Origin: Dactylosporangium siamense
Lineage (GTDB): Bacteria; Actinomycetota; Actinomycetes; Mycobacteriales; Micromonosporaceae
NCBI RefSeq assembly: GCF_016862795.1
Contig: NZ_BONQ01000021.1
Location: forward strand, 62,001-126,000
Length of the DNA: 64,000 nt
Direction: 5' to 3'
Part shown: piece by piece, positions 49,120 through 58,228 of the stretch
Numbering within the stretch: the first letter of the stretch is position 1
How the letters are laid out: every line of letters starts with the position of its first letter
Notes under the pieces: generated by a model
What the model saw: the letters and a program-made list of their open reading frames with translations, nothing else
What the model was told of the DNA's origin: nothing
Databases searched by the model: none
Program-made: the position numbers and the translations under genes

Positions 49120-50469
49120 ATGACTCTCGCCGTGGAAACCGTCGAGCCGGGCGGGCAGCCCCCGCGCCCCCGACGCGGTCGCTGGATCACCGACTGGCGA
49201 CCTGAGGACCGCACCTTCTGGGATGAGGCCGGCGCGAAGATCGCCCGGCGCAACCTCATCGTCTCCATCCTGTCGGAGCACATCGGCTTCTCGATCTGGA
49301 GCCTCTGGTCGGTCTTCGTCCTGTTCCTCGGCCCGAAGTACGGTTTCGACCCGGCCCAGAAGTTCCTGCTCACCAGCGCGCCCACGCTCGTCGGCGCGGT
49401 GCTGCGCCTGCCCTACACCTTCGCCGTCGCCACCTTCGGCGGCCGCAACTGGACCATCTTCAGCGCCCTGATGCTGCTGGTCCCGAGCATCCTCGCCGGC
49501 ATCATCCTCGAGCCCGGCGTCTCGTTCACCACCCTGCTGCTCGTGGCCTCGGTCGCCGGCGTCGGCGGCGGCAACTTCGCCTCCTCGATGGCCAACATCA
49601 ATGCCTTCTACCCGCAGCGGCTCAAGGGCTGGGCCCTCGGCATCAACGCCGGCGGCGGCAACATCGGCGTCCCCGCCGTGCAGCTCGTCGGCCTGCTCGT
49701 CCTGGCGACCGCCGGCGCGAGCCACCCGCGCCTGATCATCCTGATCTACCTGCCGCTGATCGTCATCGCGGCCGCCCTCGCGGCGATCTACATGGACAAT
49801 CTCACGCACGCCGCGAACGACCGGCACGCCATGCGTGACGTGATCAAGGACCGGCACGCCTGGATCATGTCGCTGCTGTACATCGGCACCTTCGGCTCGT
49901 TCATCGGCTTCGGCTTCGCGTTCGGCCAGGTGCTGCTGGTGCAGTTCAAGTCGGACTTCGACACCCCGGTCAAGGCGGCGTACCTGACGTTCCTCGGCCC
50001 CCTGCTCGGCTCGCTCATCCGGCCGGTCGGCGGCGCGCTCGCTGACCGGTTCGGCGGCGCGAAAATCACCTTCTGGAACTTCGTCGGCATGGCGCTCGGC
50101 GCGACCCTGGTCCTCGTCGCGTCCCGGCAGCACTCCCTGCCGCTGTTCCTGACCGGCTTCATCGCCCTGTTCGTCTTCAGCGGCATCGGCAACGGCTCGA
50201 CCTACAAGATGATCCCGGCGATCTTCCGCGCCAAGTATCCCGCCGACGAGAACCAGTCCCGGCGGCTCGCCACGGCGCTCATCGGGGTGGCCGGAGCGGT
50301 CGGCGCGGCCGGTGGCGTCCTGGTCAACCTCGCCTTCCGGCAGTCGTTCCTCGCGTACAAGACCGGCGACGGCGCATACATCGCCTTCCTCGCCTTCTAC
50401 GCCGTCTGCTTCGCCGTCACCTGGTTCGTCTACCTGCGCGATTCACCCCGCAAACTCGAAGGGGTCTGA
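49120..50469 (+). CDS. narK: Nitrate/nitrite transporter, NarK/NNP family
   Basis: This 449-residue major facilitator protein has about twelve membrane spans. The N-terminal part WITDWRPEDRTFWDEAGAKIARRNL is typical of actinobacterial NarK. The first nitrate signature is GGNFASSMANINAFYPQRLKG plus WALGINAGGGNIG, and the second is VFSGIGNGSTYKMIPAIF. It moves nitrate or nitrite across the cytoplasmic membrane. With nirBD next door it may import nitrate or nitrite for assimilation, or export nitrite. No nitrate reductase gene is present in the window. Confidence 0.93.
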   Translation: MTLAVETVEPGGQPPRPRRGRWITDWRPEDRTFWDEAGAKIARRNLIVSILSEHIGFSIWSLWSVFVLFLGPKYGFDPAQKFLLTSAPTLVGAVLRLPYTFAVATFGGRNWTIFSALMLLVPSILAGIILEPGVSFTTLLLVASVAGVGGGNFASSMANINAFYPQRLKGWALGINAGGGNIGVPAVQLVGLLVLATAGASHPRLIILIYLPLIVIAAALAAIYMDNLTHAANDRHAMRDVIKDRHAWIMSLLYIGTFGSFIGFGFAFGQVLLVQFKSDFDTPVKAAYLTFLGPLLGSLIRPVGGALADRFGGAKITFWNFVGMALGATLVLVASRQHSLPLFLTGFIALFVFSGIGNGSTYKMIPAIFRAKYPADENQSRRLATALIGVAGAVGAAGGVLVNLAFRQSFLAYKTGDGAYIAFLAFYAVCFAVTWFVYLRDSPRKLEGV

Positions 50470-50476
50470 GGCCGTT

Positions 50477-50521
50477 TTGACCGCACAACAGCGGCCCGGT
50501 ATCGTGGACCGCTGTTGTGCG
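50477..50521 (+). promoter_or_regulatory. rplM promoter candidate embedded in a 13-bp perfect palindrome
   Basis: TTGACC (50477-50482) and TATCGT (50500-50505) are 17 bp apart. CGCACAACAGCGG (50482-50494) and CCGCTGTTGTGCG (50509-50521) are perfect inverted repeats; the left arm fills the spacer and the right arm covers the expected start near 50512. It may be an operator, or the narK terminator with a chance promoter. A second -10-like TACGCT lies at 50548-50553. Confidence 0.55.
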
Positions 50522-50628
50522 ATGACAAGGCGTCCCCACCGTTCGGGTACGCTAGGTGGTCGTGCGCCCCTTAGCGCCGCCATGAGAGCGCACCCCAGAA
50601 CCGACGACGTGGAAGACAAGGTAGACCT

Positions 50629-51072
50629 GTGGGTACGTACAGCCCGAAGCCGGGTGAAATCGAGCGCGTGTGGCACGTCATCGACGCGTCGGACGTCGTG
50701 CTCGGCCGTCTGGCCACGCACGCCGCGACGTTGCTGCGCGGTAAGCACAAGCCGACGTTCGCCCCGCACGTGGACACCGGCGACTTCGTCATCGTGATCA
50801 ACGCCGGCAAGGTGGCGCTGACCGGCAACAAGCGGCAGACCAAGGTCGCCTACCGGCACTCGGGCTTCCCGGGCGGCCTCAAGGCGGTCGGCTACGAGGA
50901 GCTGCTGACCAAGAACCCGGAGCGGGCGATCGAGCTGGCCGTCAAGGGCATGCTCCCGCACAACCGCCTCGGTGCCCGGCAGATCCGGAAGCTGAAGGTC
51001 TACGCGGGCGCCGAGCACCCGCACGCCGCGCAGCTGCCCCAGCCGTTCGAGATCAAGCAGATCGCGCAGTGA
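50629..51072 (+). CDS. rplM: 50S ribosomal protein L13
   Basis: This 147-residue L13 starts at GTG ([22 protein letters not shown]). The core [37 protein letters not shown] and [28 protein letters not shown] is complete. It is an early 50S assembly protein. It overlaps rpsI by 4 bp, the usual rplM-rpsI operon. Confidence 0.97.
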   Translation: MGTYSPKPGEIERVWHVIDASDVVLGRLATHAATLLRGKHKPTFAPHVDTGDFVIVINAGKVALTGNKRQTKVAYRHSGFPGGLKAVGYEELLTKNPERAIELAVKGMLPHNRLGARQIRKLKVYAGAEHPHAAQLPQPFEIKQIAQ

Positions 51073-51623
51073 GCGCGGACGAAGGACTGAGCGTGACCGA
51101 CGAGACCGTCGAGACCATCGACACCGAGGCCGCCGCCGTTGAGCCGGCCGCCGTTGCTGTCGCCACCGTCGAGACCCCCGCGCCCACCGTCGAGACGACG
51201 GCCACGGCGAAGGTGCCGACCCGTTCCCGCCGTGCCGGCCAGCCGATCCAGACCGTTGGCCGCCGCAAGGAAGCCATCGTCCGGGTCCGCCTGGTCCCCG
51301 GCACCGGCAAGTTCCTCCTCAACGGCCGCGAGCTGGAGAACTACTTCCCCAGCAAGGTCCACCAGCAGTCCGTCAAGGAGCCGCTGGTCATCGTCGAGAA
51401 GGTCGACCAGTTCGACGTCTTCGCCAACCTGCGTGGCGGCGGCACCACCGGCCAGGCCGGCGGCCTGCGCCTCGCGATCGCCCGCGCGCTCATCGAGAAC
51501 GACCCCGATGACCGCCCGGCGCTCAAGAAGGCCGGCTTCCTCACCCGTGACGCCCGCGCCACCGAGCGCAAGAAGTACGGTCTGAAGAAGGCCCGCAAGG
51601 CCCCGCAGTACTCGAAGCGCTAA
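51069..51623 (+). CDS. rpsI: 30S ribosomal protein S9 with N-terminal extension
   Basis: This 184-residue protein has an acidic Ala/Val/Thr-rich extension of about 60 residues before the S9 core ([34 protein letters not shown] to [13 protein letters not shown]). The conserved C-terminal SKR reaches P-site tRNA. The core alone is the normal ~125 residues. A start at the overlapping GTG is most likely, so the extension is probably translated. Confidence 0.96.
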   Translation: MSADEGLSVTDETVETIDTEAAAVEPAAVAVATVETPAPTVETTATAKVPTRSRRAGQPIQTVGRRKEAIVRVRLVPGTGKFLLNGRELENYFPSKVHQQSVKEPLVIVEKVDQFDVFANLRGGGTTGQAGGLRLAIARALIENDPDDRPALKKAGFLTRDARATERKKYGLKKARKAPQYSKR

Positions 51624-51632
51624 CCAAGCCTC

Positions 51633-51670
51633 TCGGCCGGGTGCACTCTGGAGGTGTACCCGGCCGATTT
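51633..51670 (+). terminator. Terminator after rpsI
   Basis: A 14-bp stem (51633-51646 with 51654-51667) with one G-U pair and a 7-nt loop is followed by TTT. It starts 10 nt after the rpsI stop. Confidence 0.8.
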
Positions 51671-51706
51671 GCGTTCGCGGCCTTACAGCTCAACGGAGGT
51701 ATCGCA

Positions 51707-53050
51707 GTGGGGCGACTCTTCGGCACCGACGGCGTCCGCGGACGCGCCAATGCCGACCTGACTCCCGAGCTGGCCATGGCGGTCGCCATCGCCGCCGCGC
51801 AGGTGCTGTTCGAGCGGGACCACTCCCACGCGCCCCTGGCCGTCGTCGGCCGCGACCCGCGGGCCAGCGGCGAGATGCTGGAGGCCGCCGTCGTGGCCGG
51901 GCTCACCAGTGCCGGGGCCAACGTGGTCCGGGTCGGTGTCCTGCCCACCCCGGCCGTCGCATACCTCACCGGCGTCCTGAACGCCGACATCGGCGTGATG
52001 CTGTCCGCCTCGCACAACCCGATGCCCGACAACGGGGTCAAGCTCTTCGCCGCCGGCGGGCACAAGCTCCCCGACGACGTCGAGGACGAGATCGAGCGCC
52101 TGATCGCCGAGGGCACCAAGAGCCGCCCCACCGGCGCCGGCGTCGGCCGCGTCACCGACCTCGCCGACGGCGAGGACCGCTACGTGCGGCACCTGCTGAC
52201 CTCCCTGCCCGGCCCGCTCGTCGAGCTCAAGGTCGTCGTCGACTGTGCCAACGGCGCCGCGTCGTCCGCCGCCCCCGAGGCGTATCGCCGCGCCGGCGCG
52301 CACGTCATCGCCATCAACGCGGATCCCGACGGCCTCAACATCAACGAGGACTGTGGCTCCAACCACCTCGGCCAGCTCCGCGCCGCCGTCGTCGAGCACG
52401 GCGCCGACCTCGGCATCGCCCACGACGGCGACGCCGACCGGGTCGCCGCCGTCACCGCCGACGGCGCCGAGGTCGACGGCGACCAGATCATGGCCGTCCT
52501 CGCCCTCGCCATGCGCGACGGCGGCCTGCTCAAGGACGACACCCTCGTCGCCACCGTCATGAGCAACCTCGGCCTGAAGATCGCCATGCGCGAGGCCGGC
52601 ATCCGGCTGCTCGAGACCCGCGTCGGCGACCGGTACGTCCTGGAGGAGCTCCGCGCGAAGGGCCTCGCCCTCGGCGGCGAGCAGAGCGGTCACATCATCA
52701 TGCCGGCGTTCGCCACGACCGGCGACGGCGTCCTCACCGCACTGCACCTCATGGGCCGCATGACCGGCACCGGCCGTACCCTGGCGGACCTCGCTTCCGT
52801 CGTCCACCGCCTGCCGCAGGTCCTCATCAACGTCCACGTCGGCGACCGCGCCGCCGCGGCCAAGGCCGCCCAGGTCCTCGACGCCGCGAAGCAGGTCGAG
52901 GCCGAGCTCGGCGGCACCGGCCGGGTCCTGCTCCGCCCGTCGGGCACCGAGCAGCTCGTCCGGGTCATGGTCGAGGCGGCCACCCAGGAGACCGCCCGCG
53001 AGGCCGCCGAGCGGATCGCCGCCATCGTCCGCGCGGTCTCCCCGGCCTGA
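51707..53050 (+). CDS. glmM: Phosphoglucosamine mutase
   Basis: This 447-residue enzyme starts at GTG ([21 protein letters not shown]) with GGAGG 7 nt upstream. The active-site serine is S102 in [13 protein letters not shown], the metal site is [12 protein letters not shown], and the substrate loop is [10 protein letters not shown]. The phosphate-binding end [15 protein letters not shown] is intact. It converts glucosamine-6-phosphate to glucosamine-1-phosphate for UDP-GlcNAc and peptidoglycan. The rplM-rpsI-glmM order is usual in actinobacteria. Confidence 0.97.
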   Translation: MGRLFGTDGVRGRANADLTPELAMAVAIAAAQVLFERDHSHAPLAVVGRDPRASGEMLEAAVVAGLTSAGANVVRVGVLPTPAVAYLTGVLNADIGVMLSASHNPMPDNGVKLFAAGGHKLPDDVEDEIERLIAEGTKSRPTGAGVGRVTDLADGEDRYVRHLLTSLPGPLVELKVVVDCANGAASSAAPEAYRRAGAHVIAINADPDGLNINEDCGSNHLGQLRAAVVEHGADLGIAHDGDADRVAAVTADGAEVDGDQIMAVLALAMRDGGLLKDDTLVATVMSNLGLKIAMREAGIRLLETRVGDRYVLEELRAKGLALGGEQSGHIIMPAFATTGDGVLTALHLMGRMTGTGRTLADLASVVHRLPQVLINVHVGDRAAAAKAAQVLDAAKQVEAELGGTGRVLLRPSGTEQLVRVMVEAATQETAREAAERIAAIVRAVSPA

Positions 53051-53056
53051 CTCCCA

Positions 53057-53106
53057 TGATCCGGAAGACTCCGGGCACTCCCGGGTGCACAAGGTCTTCC
53101 GGATCA
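53057..53106. terminator. Nested palindrome after glmM
   Basis: TGATCCGGAAGAC (53057-53069) pairs perfectly over 13 bp with GTCTTCCGGATCA (53094-53106), with an inner CCGGG-CACT-CCCGG hairpin (53071-53084). It probably terminates glmM. It shares CATGATCCGGA and GGTCTTC with the palindrome at 55435. Confidence 0.7.
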
Positions 53107-53127
53107 CGGCTCGCGGCTACCCGGTAG

Positions 53128-53133
53128 TAACGT
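53128..53133 (+). promoter_or_regulatory. Putative -10 box, leaderless start of the SDR gene
   Basis: TAACGT lies exactly 7 nt before the ATG at 53141, and no Shine-Dalgarno is present. Confidence 0.45.
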
Positions 53134-53140
53134 GCGGCGC

Positions 53141-53899
53141 ATGACTGACGCCCGCACCGTTCTCGTCACCGGCGCCTCCCGCGGCATCGGCAAGGCGACC
53201 GCCGTCGCCTTCGCCGCGCAGGGCTGCAACGTCGTGCTCACCTCGCGCGACCAGGACGCCCTCGACGCCGTCGCGGAGGAGATCCGCGCCGCCCACCCGT
53301 CCGCCGGGGTGCTCGCCCACGCCGCCCACGCGGCCGAGCCCGACCAGGCCGGCGCGGCCGTCGACGCCGCCATGTCCCGCTTCGGCGCGATCGACGTCCT
53401 GGTCAACAACGCCGGCACCAACCCGTACTTCGGCCCGCTCATGGACATCGACCCGGTCCGCGCCGAGAAGACCGTCCGCCTCAACCAGTTCGGCCCGGTC
53501 CTGTGGAGCCAGCTGGCCTGGAAGGCGTCGATGTCCGCCCGGGGCGGTGCGATCGTCAACGTCGCCTCCGTGGGTGGCCTGCTCACCGAGCCCGGCATCG
53601 GCTACTACAACGCCACCAAGGCCGCCGTCATCCACCTCACCCGCCAGCTCGCCGCCGAGCTCGCGCCCACGGTCCGCGTCAACGGCGTCGCCCCGGGGAT
53701 CGTGCGCACCAAACTCGCCCGCGGACTGTGGGAGAACAACGAGCAGTACCTCAACGACAACCTGCCCCTCGGCCGCATCGGCGAGCCCGACGACATCGCC
53801 GACGTGATCACCTTCCTCGGCGGCCCCGCGTCCCGCTGGATGACCGGCCAGACCCTCGTCATCGACGGCGGTGCCCAGATCCGTTCATCCCTGGCCTGA
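53141..53899 (+). CDS. SDR family oxidoreductase
   Basis: This 252-residue classical short-chain dehydrogenase has the cofactor motif TGASRGIG at 10-17, NNAG near residue 90, catalytic Ser in VNVASVGG and the YNATK catalytic Tyr-Lys pair. The end DDIADVITFLGGPASRWMTGQTLVIDGG is typical of FabG-like members. The Arg in VLTSRDQD after the second strand suggests NADP(H). The substrate cannot be inferred. It stands alone between glmM and nnrD. Confidence 0.92.
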   Translation: MTDARTVLVTGASRGIGKATAVAFAAQGCNVVLTSRDQDALDAVAEEIRAAHPSAGVLAHAAHAAEPDQAGAAVDAAMSRFGAIDVLVNNAGTNPYFGPLMDIDPVRAEKTVRLNQFGPVLWSQLAWKASMSARGGAIVNVASVGGLLTEPGIGYYNATKAAVIHLTRQLAAELAPTVRVNGVAPGIVRTKLARGLWENNEQYLNDNLPLGRIGEPDDIADVITFLGGPASRWMTGQTLVIDGGAQIRSSLA

Positions 53900-53984
53900 C
53901 GCCTCCCGTCGCCCGCCCGCGCCGCCGGTATGACAGGGTTACCTCTGATCGTGTCAGCCGGCATCGCAGCATGAGGAGCCGACC

Positions 53985-55418
53985 ATGAGAGCCGCATGGC
54001 GAGTGGCGCAGGTCCGTGCGGCCGAAGAGGCCCTGATGAAGCAGCTGCCCGGCGGCACGCTCATGCAGCGGGCCGCCGGCGGTCTCGCCAGGCGCTGTGC
54101 GCAGACGCTGCCCAAGGTGTATGGCAGCCGCATCCTGCTCCTCGTCGGCCCCGGCAACAACGGCGGCGACGCGCTCTACGCCGGTGCGCTGCTGGCCCGG
54201 CGCGGCGCACACGTCGAGGCGCTGGTGCTGGACGCCGAACGGGTCCACCGGGGCGGTGCCGCCGCCCTGCACGCCGCCGGCGGGGCCCTGACCAGGACCG
54301 TCCCGGACCGGATCGACCTGGTCGTGGACGGCATCCTCGGCATCGGCGGCCGGGGCGGGCTGCGCGAGCCGGCCGCGAGCCGGGTCGCGGAGGTGTCCGG
54401 TTCGCTGCGCGGCGCCCCGGTGATCGCGGTCGACGTGCCCTCCGGCGTCGACGCCGACACCGGCGCCGTCACCGGGATGGCGGTCCACGCCGACATCACC
54501 GTCACGTTCGGCGTGCTGAAGCCCGGCCTGCTCGTCGGTGCCGGCGCCGTGCACAGCGGACTCGTCGAGGTGGTCGACATCGGCCTGGAGCCGCACCTCG
54601 ACGGCCGCCCCGCCTGCTACGTGCCCGACATCGCCGACGTCGCCGCCTGGTGGCCGCGGCCCGTCGCCAACGACAACAAGTACTCCCGCGGGGTGGTGGG
54701 CGTCGCGACCGGCTCCGAGCAGTACCCGGGCGCCGCCGTCCTGTCCGTCTCCGGTGCGCTCGCCGGCCCGGCGGGCCTCGTGCGCTACGCGGGCAGCGCA
54801 GCCGACGCCGTCCGGGCCCACCACCCGCCGGTCATCGCCAGCGAGCGGGTCGCCGACGCCGGCCGCGTGCAGGCCTGGACCTGTGGCAGCGGCCTGGGCA
54901 CCGACGAGCGGGCGTACGCCGAGCTGCGCACCGTCCTCGGCGCGCCCGTCCCCGCCTGCCTCGACGCCGGCGCCCTGACGCTGCTCGTCGACACCCGGAT
55001 GGCCGACTGGCTCCGCGACCGCGACGCCCCGACGGTCGTCACCCCGCACGACGGGGAGTTCCAGCGGCTCGCGGGCGGCGCGCCCGGCGACGACCGGGTG
55101 GCCGCGGCCGTGCACCTGGCCGACCGGATGGACTCGGTCGTGCTGCTCAAGGGCGACCGGACGATCATCGCCACCCCCGACGGCCGGGTGTTCGTCAACC
55201 CGACCGGGACCCCGGCGCTGGCGACCGGGGGCACCGGTGACGTCCTCGCCGGGCTGCTCGGCTCGCTCCTCGCGGCGGGCCTGCCGGCGGAGCACGCCGC
55301 CGCGGCGGCCGCGTTCGTGCACGGCCTGGCGGGCCGGCTCGCCGCCGCGCGGGGCCCGGTCACCGCCGCCGACGTCGCCGCCCACCTCGCCGAGGCCGTG
55401 GCAAGCCTCCGCCGCTGA
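53985..55418 (+). CDS. nnr: Bifunctional NAD(P)H-hydrate epimerase / ADP-dependent dehydratase
   Basis: This 477-residue fusion has an N-terminal epimerase (about 1-215; VGPGNNGGDALYAGALLARRG, AVDVPSGVDADTG) and a C-terminal dehydratase (about 230-477; VTPHDGEFQRL, VLLKGDRTIIA, ATGGTGDVLAGLLGSLLAAG). It repairs hydrated NADH and NADPH formed by heat or by GAPDH side reaction. The ATG follows GAGGAGCCGACC. The nnr-alr-tsaE order is common in actinobacteria. Confidence 0.95.
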   Translation: MRAAWRVAQVRAAEEALMKQLPGGTLMQRAAGGLARRCAQTLPKVYGSRILLLVGPGNNGGDALYAGALLARRGAHVEALVLDAERVHRGGAAALHAAGGALTRTVPDRIDLVVDGILGIGGRGGLREPAASRVAEVSGSLRGAPVIAVDVPSGVDADTGAVTGMAVHADITVTFGVLKPGLLVGAGAVHSGLVEVVDIGLEPHLDGRPACYVPDIADVAAWWPRPVANDNKYSRGVVGVATGSEQYPGAAVLSVSGALAGPAGLVRYAGSAADAVRAHHPPVIASERVADAGRVQAWTCGSGLGTDERAYAELRTVLGAPVPACLDAGALTLLVDTRMADWLRDRDAPTVVTPHDGEFQRLAGGAPGDDRVAAAVHLADRMDSVVLLKGDRTIIATPDGRVFVNPTGTPALATGGTGDVLAGLLGSLLAAGLPAEHAAAAAAFVHGLAGRLAAARGPVTAADVAAHLAEAVASLRR

Positions 55419-55434
55419 CCCTCCGCATGATCCG

Positions 55435-55472
55435 GACGTCGGGCCCGGGGTCTTCGCGGATCATGCGAAGAC
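55435..55472. other. Overlapping alternative hairpins between nnr and alr
   Basis: Stem A pairs GCATGATCCG (55435-55444) with CGGATCATGC (55457-55466). Stem B pairs GTCTTCGC (55450-55457) with GCGAAGAC (55465-55472). They cannot form together. It could be a terminator or a genome-wide repeat; GC-rich GGGCCC runs flank both. Confidence 0.6.
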
Positions 55473-55502
55473 GGGCCCGGGCCCGGCAGTGGGGGCACCG
55501 CT

Positions 55503-55508
55503 TAGGCT
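55503..55508 (+). promoter_or_regulatory. Putative -10 box of alr, leaderless start
   Basis: TAGGCT lies exactly 7 nt before the ATG at 55516; no Shine-Dalgarno is present. TTAGG is duplicated here, giving a second partial hexamer. Confidence 0.45.
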
Positions 55509-55515
55509 TAGGTGC

Positions 55516-56631
55516 ATGTGGCAGGCTCAGGTCCGGATCGACCTCGACGCGATCCGGCACAACGTGGCGACCCTCCGCGGGCTGCTGCGACCCGGGACCG
55601 CCCTGATGAGCGTGGTCAAGGCCGACGCGTATGGCCACGGCCTGCTTCCCGTCGCCACCGCCGCCGTGCAGGCCGGTGCGACCTGGCTCGGCGCCGCCAC
55701 GCTCGACGAGGCGCTGACCCTGCGCGAGCACGGCATCACCGTGAGAATCCTGTCCTGGCTGCACAGCCCCGGTCGCCCGCTGCACGAGGCGATCACCGCC
55801 GGCGTGGACCTGTCCGCGTCGTCGTCGGACGCCCTGGACGAGATCGCGGCCGCGGCCCGGCAGGCGCACCGCCCCGCGGCCGTCCACCTGAAGATCGACA
55901 CCGGCATGTCCCGCAACGGTGCCACCCGCGCCGACTGGCCGGCGCTGCTCACCGCCGCCGCGAAGGCCGAGGCCGACGGCGACATCGAGATCGCCGCCGT
56001 CTGGAGCCACTTCGCCTGCGCCGACGAGCCCGGCCACCCGTCGATCCTGCGGCAGCAGCTCGCGTTCGACGACGCCCTCGACGTCGCCGCCGGGCTCGGG
56101 GTCGAGCCGCCGCTGCGGCACCTGGCCAACTCCGCCGCCACGCTGACCCTCCCGGAGAGCCACTTCGACCTGGTGCGGGTCGGCCTGTCCACGTATGGTC
56201 TCGAGCCGATCCCCGGCGCCGCCCCCGACCTCCGCCCCGCGATGAGCGTCCACGCCAGGGTCGCCCTGGTGAAGGCCGTCCCAGCCGGCGAAGGCGTGTC
56301 CTACGGCCACACGTACAAAATCCTCAGGGACACGAACCTCGCGCTCGTCCCGCTCGGCTACGCCGACGGCGTCCCCCGCTCCGCGAGCAGCCGCGGCCTG
56401 GTCGAGATCGGCGGCAAGGTCCGCCGCGTGGTCGGGCGGGTCTGCATGGACCAGATCATGGTCGACTGCGGCGACGACGACGTGCGGCCGGGCGACGAGG
56501 CGGTGCTGTTCGGCCGCGGCGGGCCGACCGCAGACGACTGGGCCGCCGCCGCCGACACGATCAACTACGAGATCGTCGCGCGCATGGGCAGCAACCGGAC
56601 ACCGCGCGTCTACGTGGGGGAGCAGGCATGA
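55516..56631 (+). CDS. alr: Alanine racemase
   Basis: This 371-residue PLP enzyme has its cofactor lysine at K35 in SVVKADAYGHG. The partner tyrosine is in GEGVSYGHTYKI, and CMDQIMVDCGDDD is the family C-terminal region. It interconverts L- and D-alanine to supply D-Ala for peptidoglycan. The ATG at 55516 fits the family N-terminus MWQAQVRIDLDAIRHNV. The stop overlaps the hydrolase start by ATGA. Confidence 0.96.
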   Translation: MWQAQVRIDLDAIRHNVATLRGLLRPGTALMSVVKADAYGHGLLPVATAAVQAGATWLGAATLDEALTLREHGITVRILSWLHSPGRPLHEAITAGVDLSASSSDALDEIAAAARQAHRPAAVHLKIDTGMSRNGATRADWPALLTAAAKAEADGDIEIAAVWSHFACADEPGHPSILRQQLAFDDALDVAAGLGVEPPLRHLANSAATLTLPESHFDLVRVGLSTYGLEPIPGAAPDLRPAMSVHARVALVKAVPAGEGVSYGHTYKILRDTNLALVPLGYADGVPRSASSRGLVEIGGKVRRVVGRVCMDQIMVDCGDDDVRPGDEAVLFGRGGPTADDWAAAADTINYEIVARMGSNRTPRVYVGEQA

Positions 56632-57719
56632 CAGGAAGCGACGTCGACATCAAGAACGGCAGCCGGCGGCGCAAGGTCGGCATCATCGGCGCGATCCTCG
56701 GCGTGGCCGCCGCCGGTGTCGCGGCCGGTGTCGCCACCGAGCGGTATCTCGTGCACCGGTCGAAGCGCGTCGACGACGTCTACGCCGACGAGGAGTTCGG
56801 CGTCTGGGACTCCGACGAGGAGCTGACCGTCACCACCGACGACGGCATCGACCTGCACGTCGAGATCGTGAACGGTCCCGACAGCGACCAGGCCGACCAG
56901 CCGACGCTGGTGTTCGTGCACGGGTTCTGCCTCGACATGGGCACGTTCCACTTCCAGCGCAAGGCCCTGGAAGGCACGCACCGCATGGTCTTCTACGACC
57001 AGCCCGGCCACGGCCGCTCCGGCAAGCTGCGCAAGGGCGAATACTCCCTGGACGCGCTCGGCGCCGGCCTCCGCGCGGTCCTGCAGGCCACCGCCCCGAC
57101 CGGCCCGGTCGTCCTGATCGGCCACTCGATGGGCGGCATGACGATCATGGCCCTCGCCGAGCAGGTTCCCGAGCTGTTCGAGTCCCGGGTCGAGGCGGTC
57201 GTGCTCATCTCGACCTCCGCCGGCAAGCTCGACCAGGTCAACTTCGGCCTGCCCGAGGTGGTCGCCAAGTTCCGCCGGCCGCTGCTGCCCGTCGTCGGCA
57301 TCGCCGGCCCGATCAGCTCCGGCGTCGTCGACCGGGCCCGCCGCGCCTCCACCGACCTCGCGTGGCTGCTCACCCGGCGCTACGGGTTCGGCACCGCCCG
57401 CCCCAGCCCCGCCCTGGTCTCCTACGTCGAGAAGATGAACACCACCACCTCGACCGACGTCATCGCCCGATACCTGCGGACCCTGTACACCCACGCCCGG
57501 CTGCTGGTCCTCGGCCCGCTGCGGCGGGTGCCGGTCCTGCTCGTCTGCGGCGACCGCGACGTGCTCACCCCGCTCACCCACACCCGCGAGATCGCCGCCG
57601 TCCTGCCCGAAGCCGAGCTCGTCGTGGTCCCCGACGGCGGGCACGTCGTCATGCTCGAACACGCCGACGAGGTCAACGACGCGATCGAGACGTTCCTCAA
57701 GCGGGTCCTCGCCCGGTGA
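56628..57719 (+). CDS. Membrane-anchored alpha/beta hydrolase
   Basis: This 363-residue protein has a basic head, a hydrophobic segment at 17-37 (VGIIGAILGVAAAGVAAGVA), then an alpha/beta hydrolase domain. Oxyanion region HGF follows FVHG at ~98. The nucleophile is S167 in GHSMGG, the acid is probably Asp in CGDRDVLTP, and the His is in GGHVVMLEH. Such genes between alr and tsaE are common in actinobacteria, with unknown substrate. It overlaps alr and tsaE by 4 bp each. Confidence 0.9.
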   Translation: MTGSDVDIKNGSRRRKVGIIGAILGVAAAGVAAGVATERYLVHRSKRVDDVYADEEFGVWDSDEELTVTTDDGIDLHVEIVNGPDSDQADQPTLVFVHGFCLDMGTFHFQRKALEGTHRMVFYDQPGHGRSGKLRKGEYSLDALGAGLRAVLQATAPTGPVVLIGHSMGGMTIMALAEQVPELFESRVEAVVLISTSAGKLDQVNFGLPEVVAKFRRPLLPVVGIAGPISSGVVDRARRASTDLAWLLTRRYGFGTARPSPALVSYVEKMNTTTSTDVIARYLRTLYTHARLLVLGPLRRVPVLLVCGDRDVLTPLTHTREIAAVLPEAELVVVPDGGHVVMLEHADEVNDAIETFLKRVLAR

Positions 57720-58228
57720 CACGAGACCCGGTGACACGATTGATCTCCACGCTGCCTGCCGTGGCCGACACCCACGCCTTCGGGCGCCGCCTGGCCACGG
57801 TCCTGCGCGCCGGTGACCTCGTGCTGCTCACCGGCCCGCTCGGCGCCGGGAAGACCGCCCTCGCCCAGGGCATCGGCGCCGGCCTGCGGGTCCAGGGCGC
57901 GGTCACCTCGCCGACGTTCGTGATCGCCCGCGTGCACCGGCCGGCGAGCGACGGTGGGGTCGCCATGGTGCACGTGGACGCGTACCGGCTGGGCGACGTC
58001 AAGGATCCGCTCGGCGAGATCGACGGCCTCGACCTCGACGCCACCCTCGAAGAATCGGTGACCGTGGTCGAGTGGGGCGAGGGCCTCGTCGAGCAGCTCA
58101 CCGACGACCACCTCGAGCTCCGCCTGACCCGCCACGACGACGACTCGCGCACCGTCACCGCCGTGCCGCACGGCCAGGGCTGGCCGGACAGGTTACGCGG
58201 GCTGCAGGACCTCCCAGACGTCGACTGA
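57716..58228 (+). CDS. tsaE: tRNA threonylcarbamoyladenosine biosynthesis ATPase TsaE
   Basis: This 170-residue ATPase has P-loop GPLGAGKT at 40-47, SPTFVIARVH and the VHVDAYRLGD and VVEWGEG motifs of the family. It acts with TsaB and TsaD in making t6A at position 37 of ANN-decoding tRNAs. It starts at GTG overlapping the hydrolase stop; a second in-frame GTG at 57731 is possible, and CGGTGACACGA is repeated there. Its last 36 bp overlap the opposing Hsp70-like gene. Confidence 0.94.
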   Translation: MTRDPVTRLISTLPAVADTHAFGRRLATVLRAGDLVLLTGPLGAGKTALAQGIGAGLRVQGAVTSPTFVIARVHRPASDGGVAMVHVDAYRLGDVKDPLGEIDGLDLDATLEESVTVVEWGEGLVEQLTDDHLELRLTRHDDDSRTVTAVPHGQGWPDRLRGLQDLPDVD

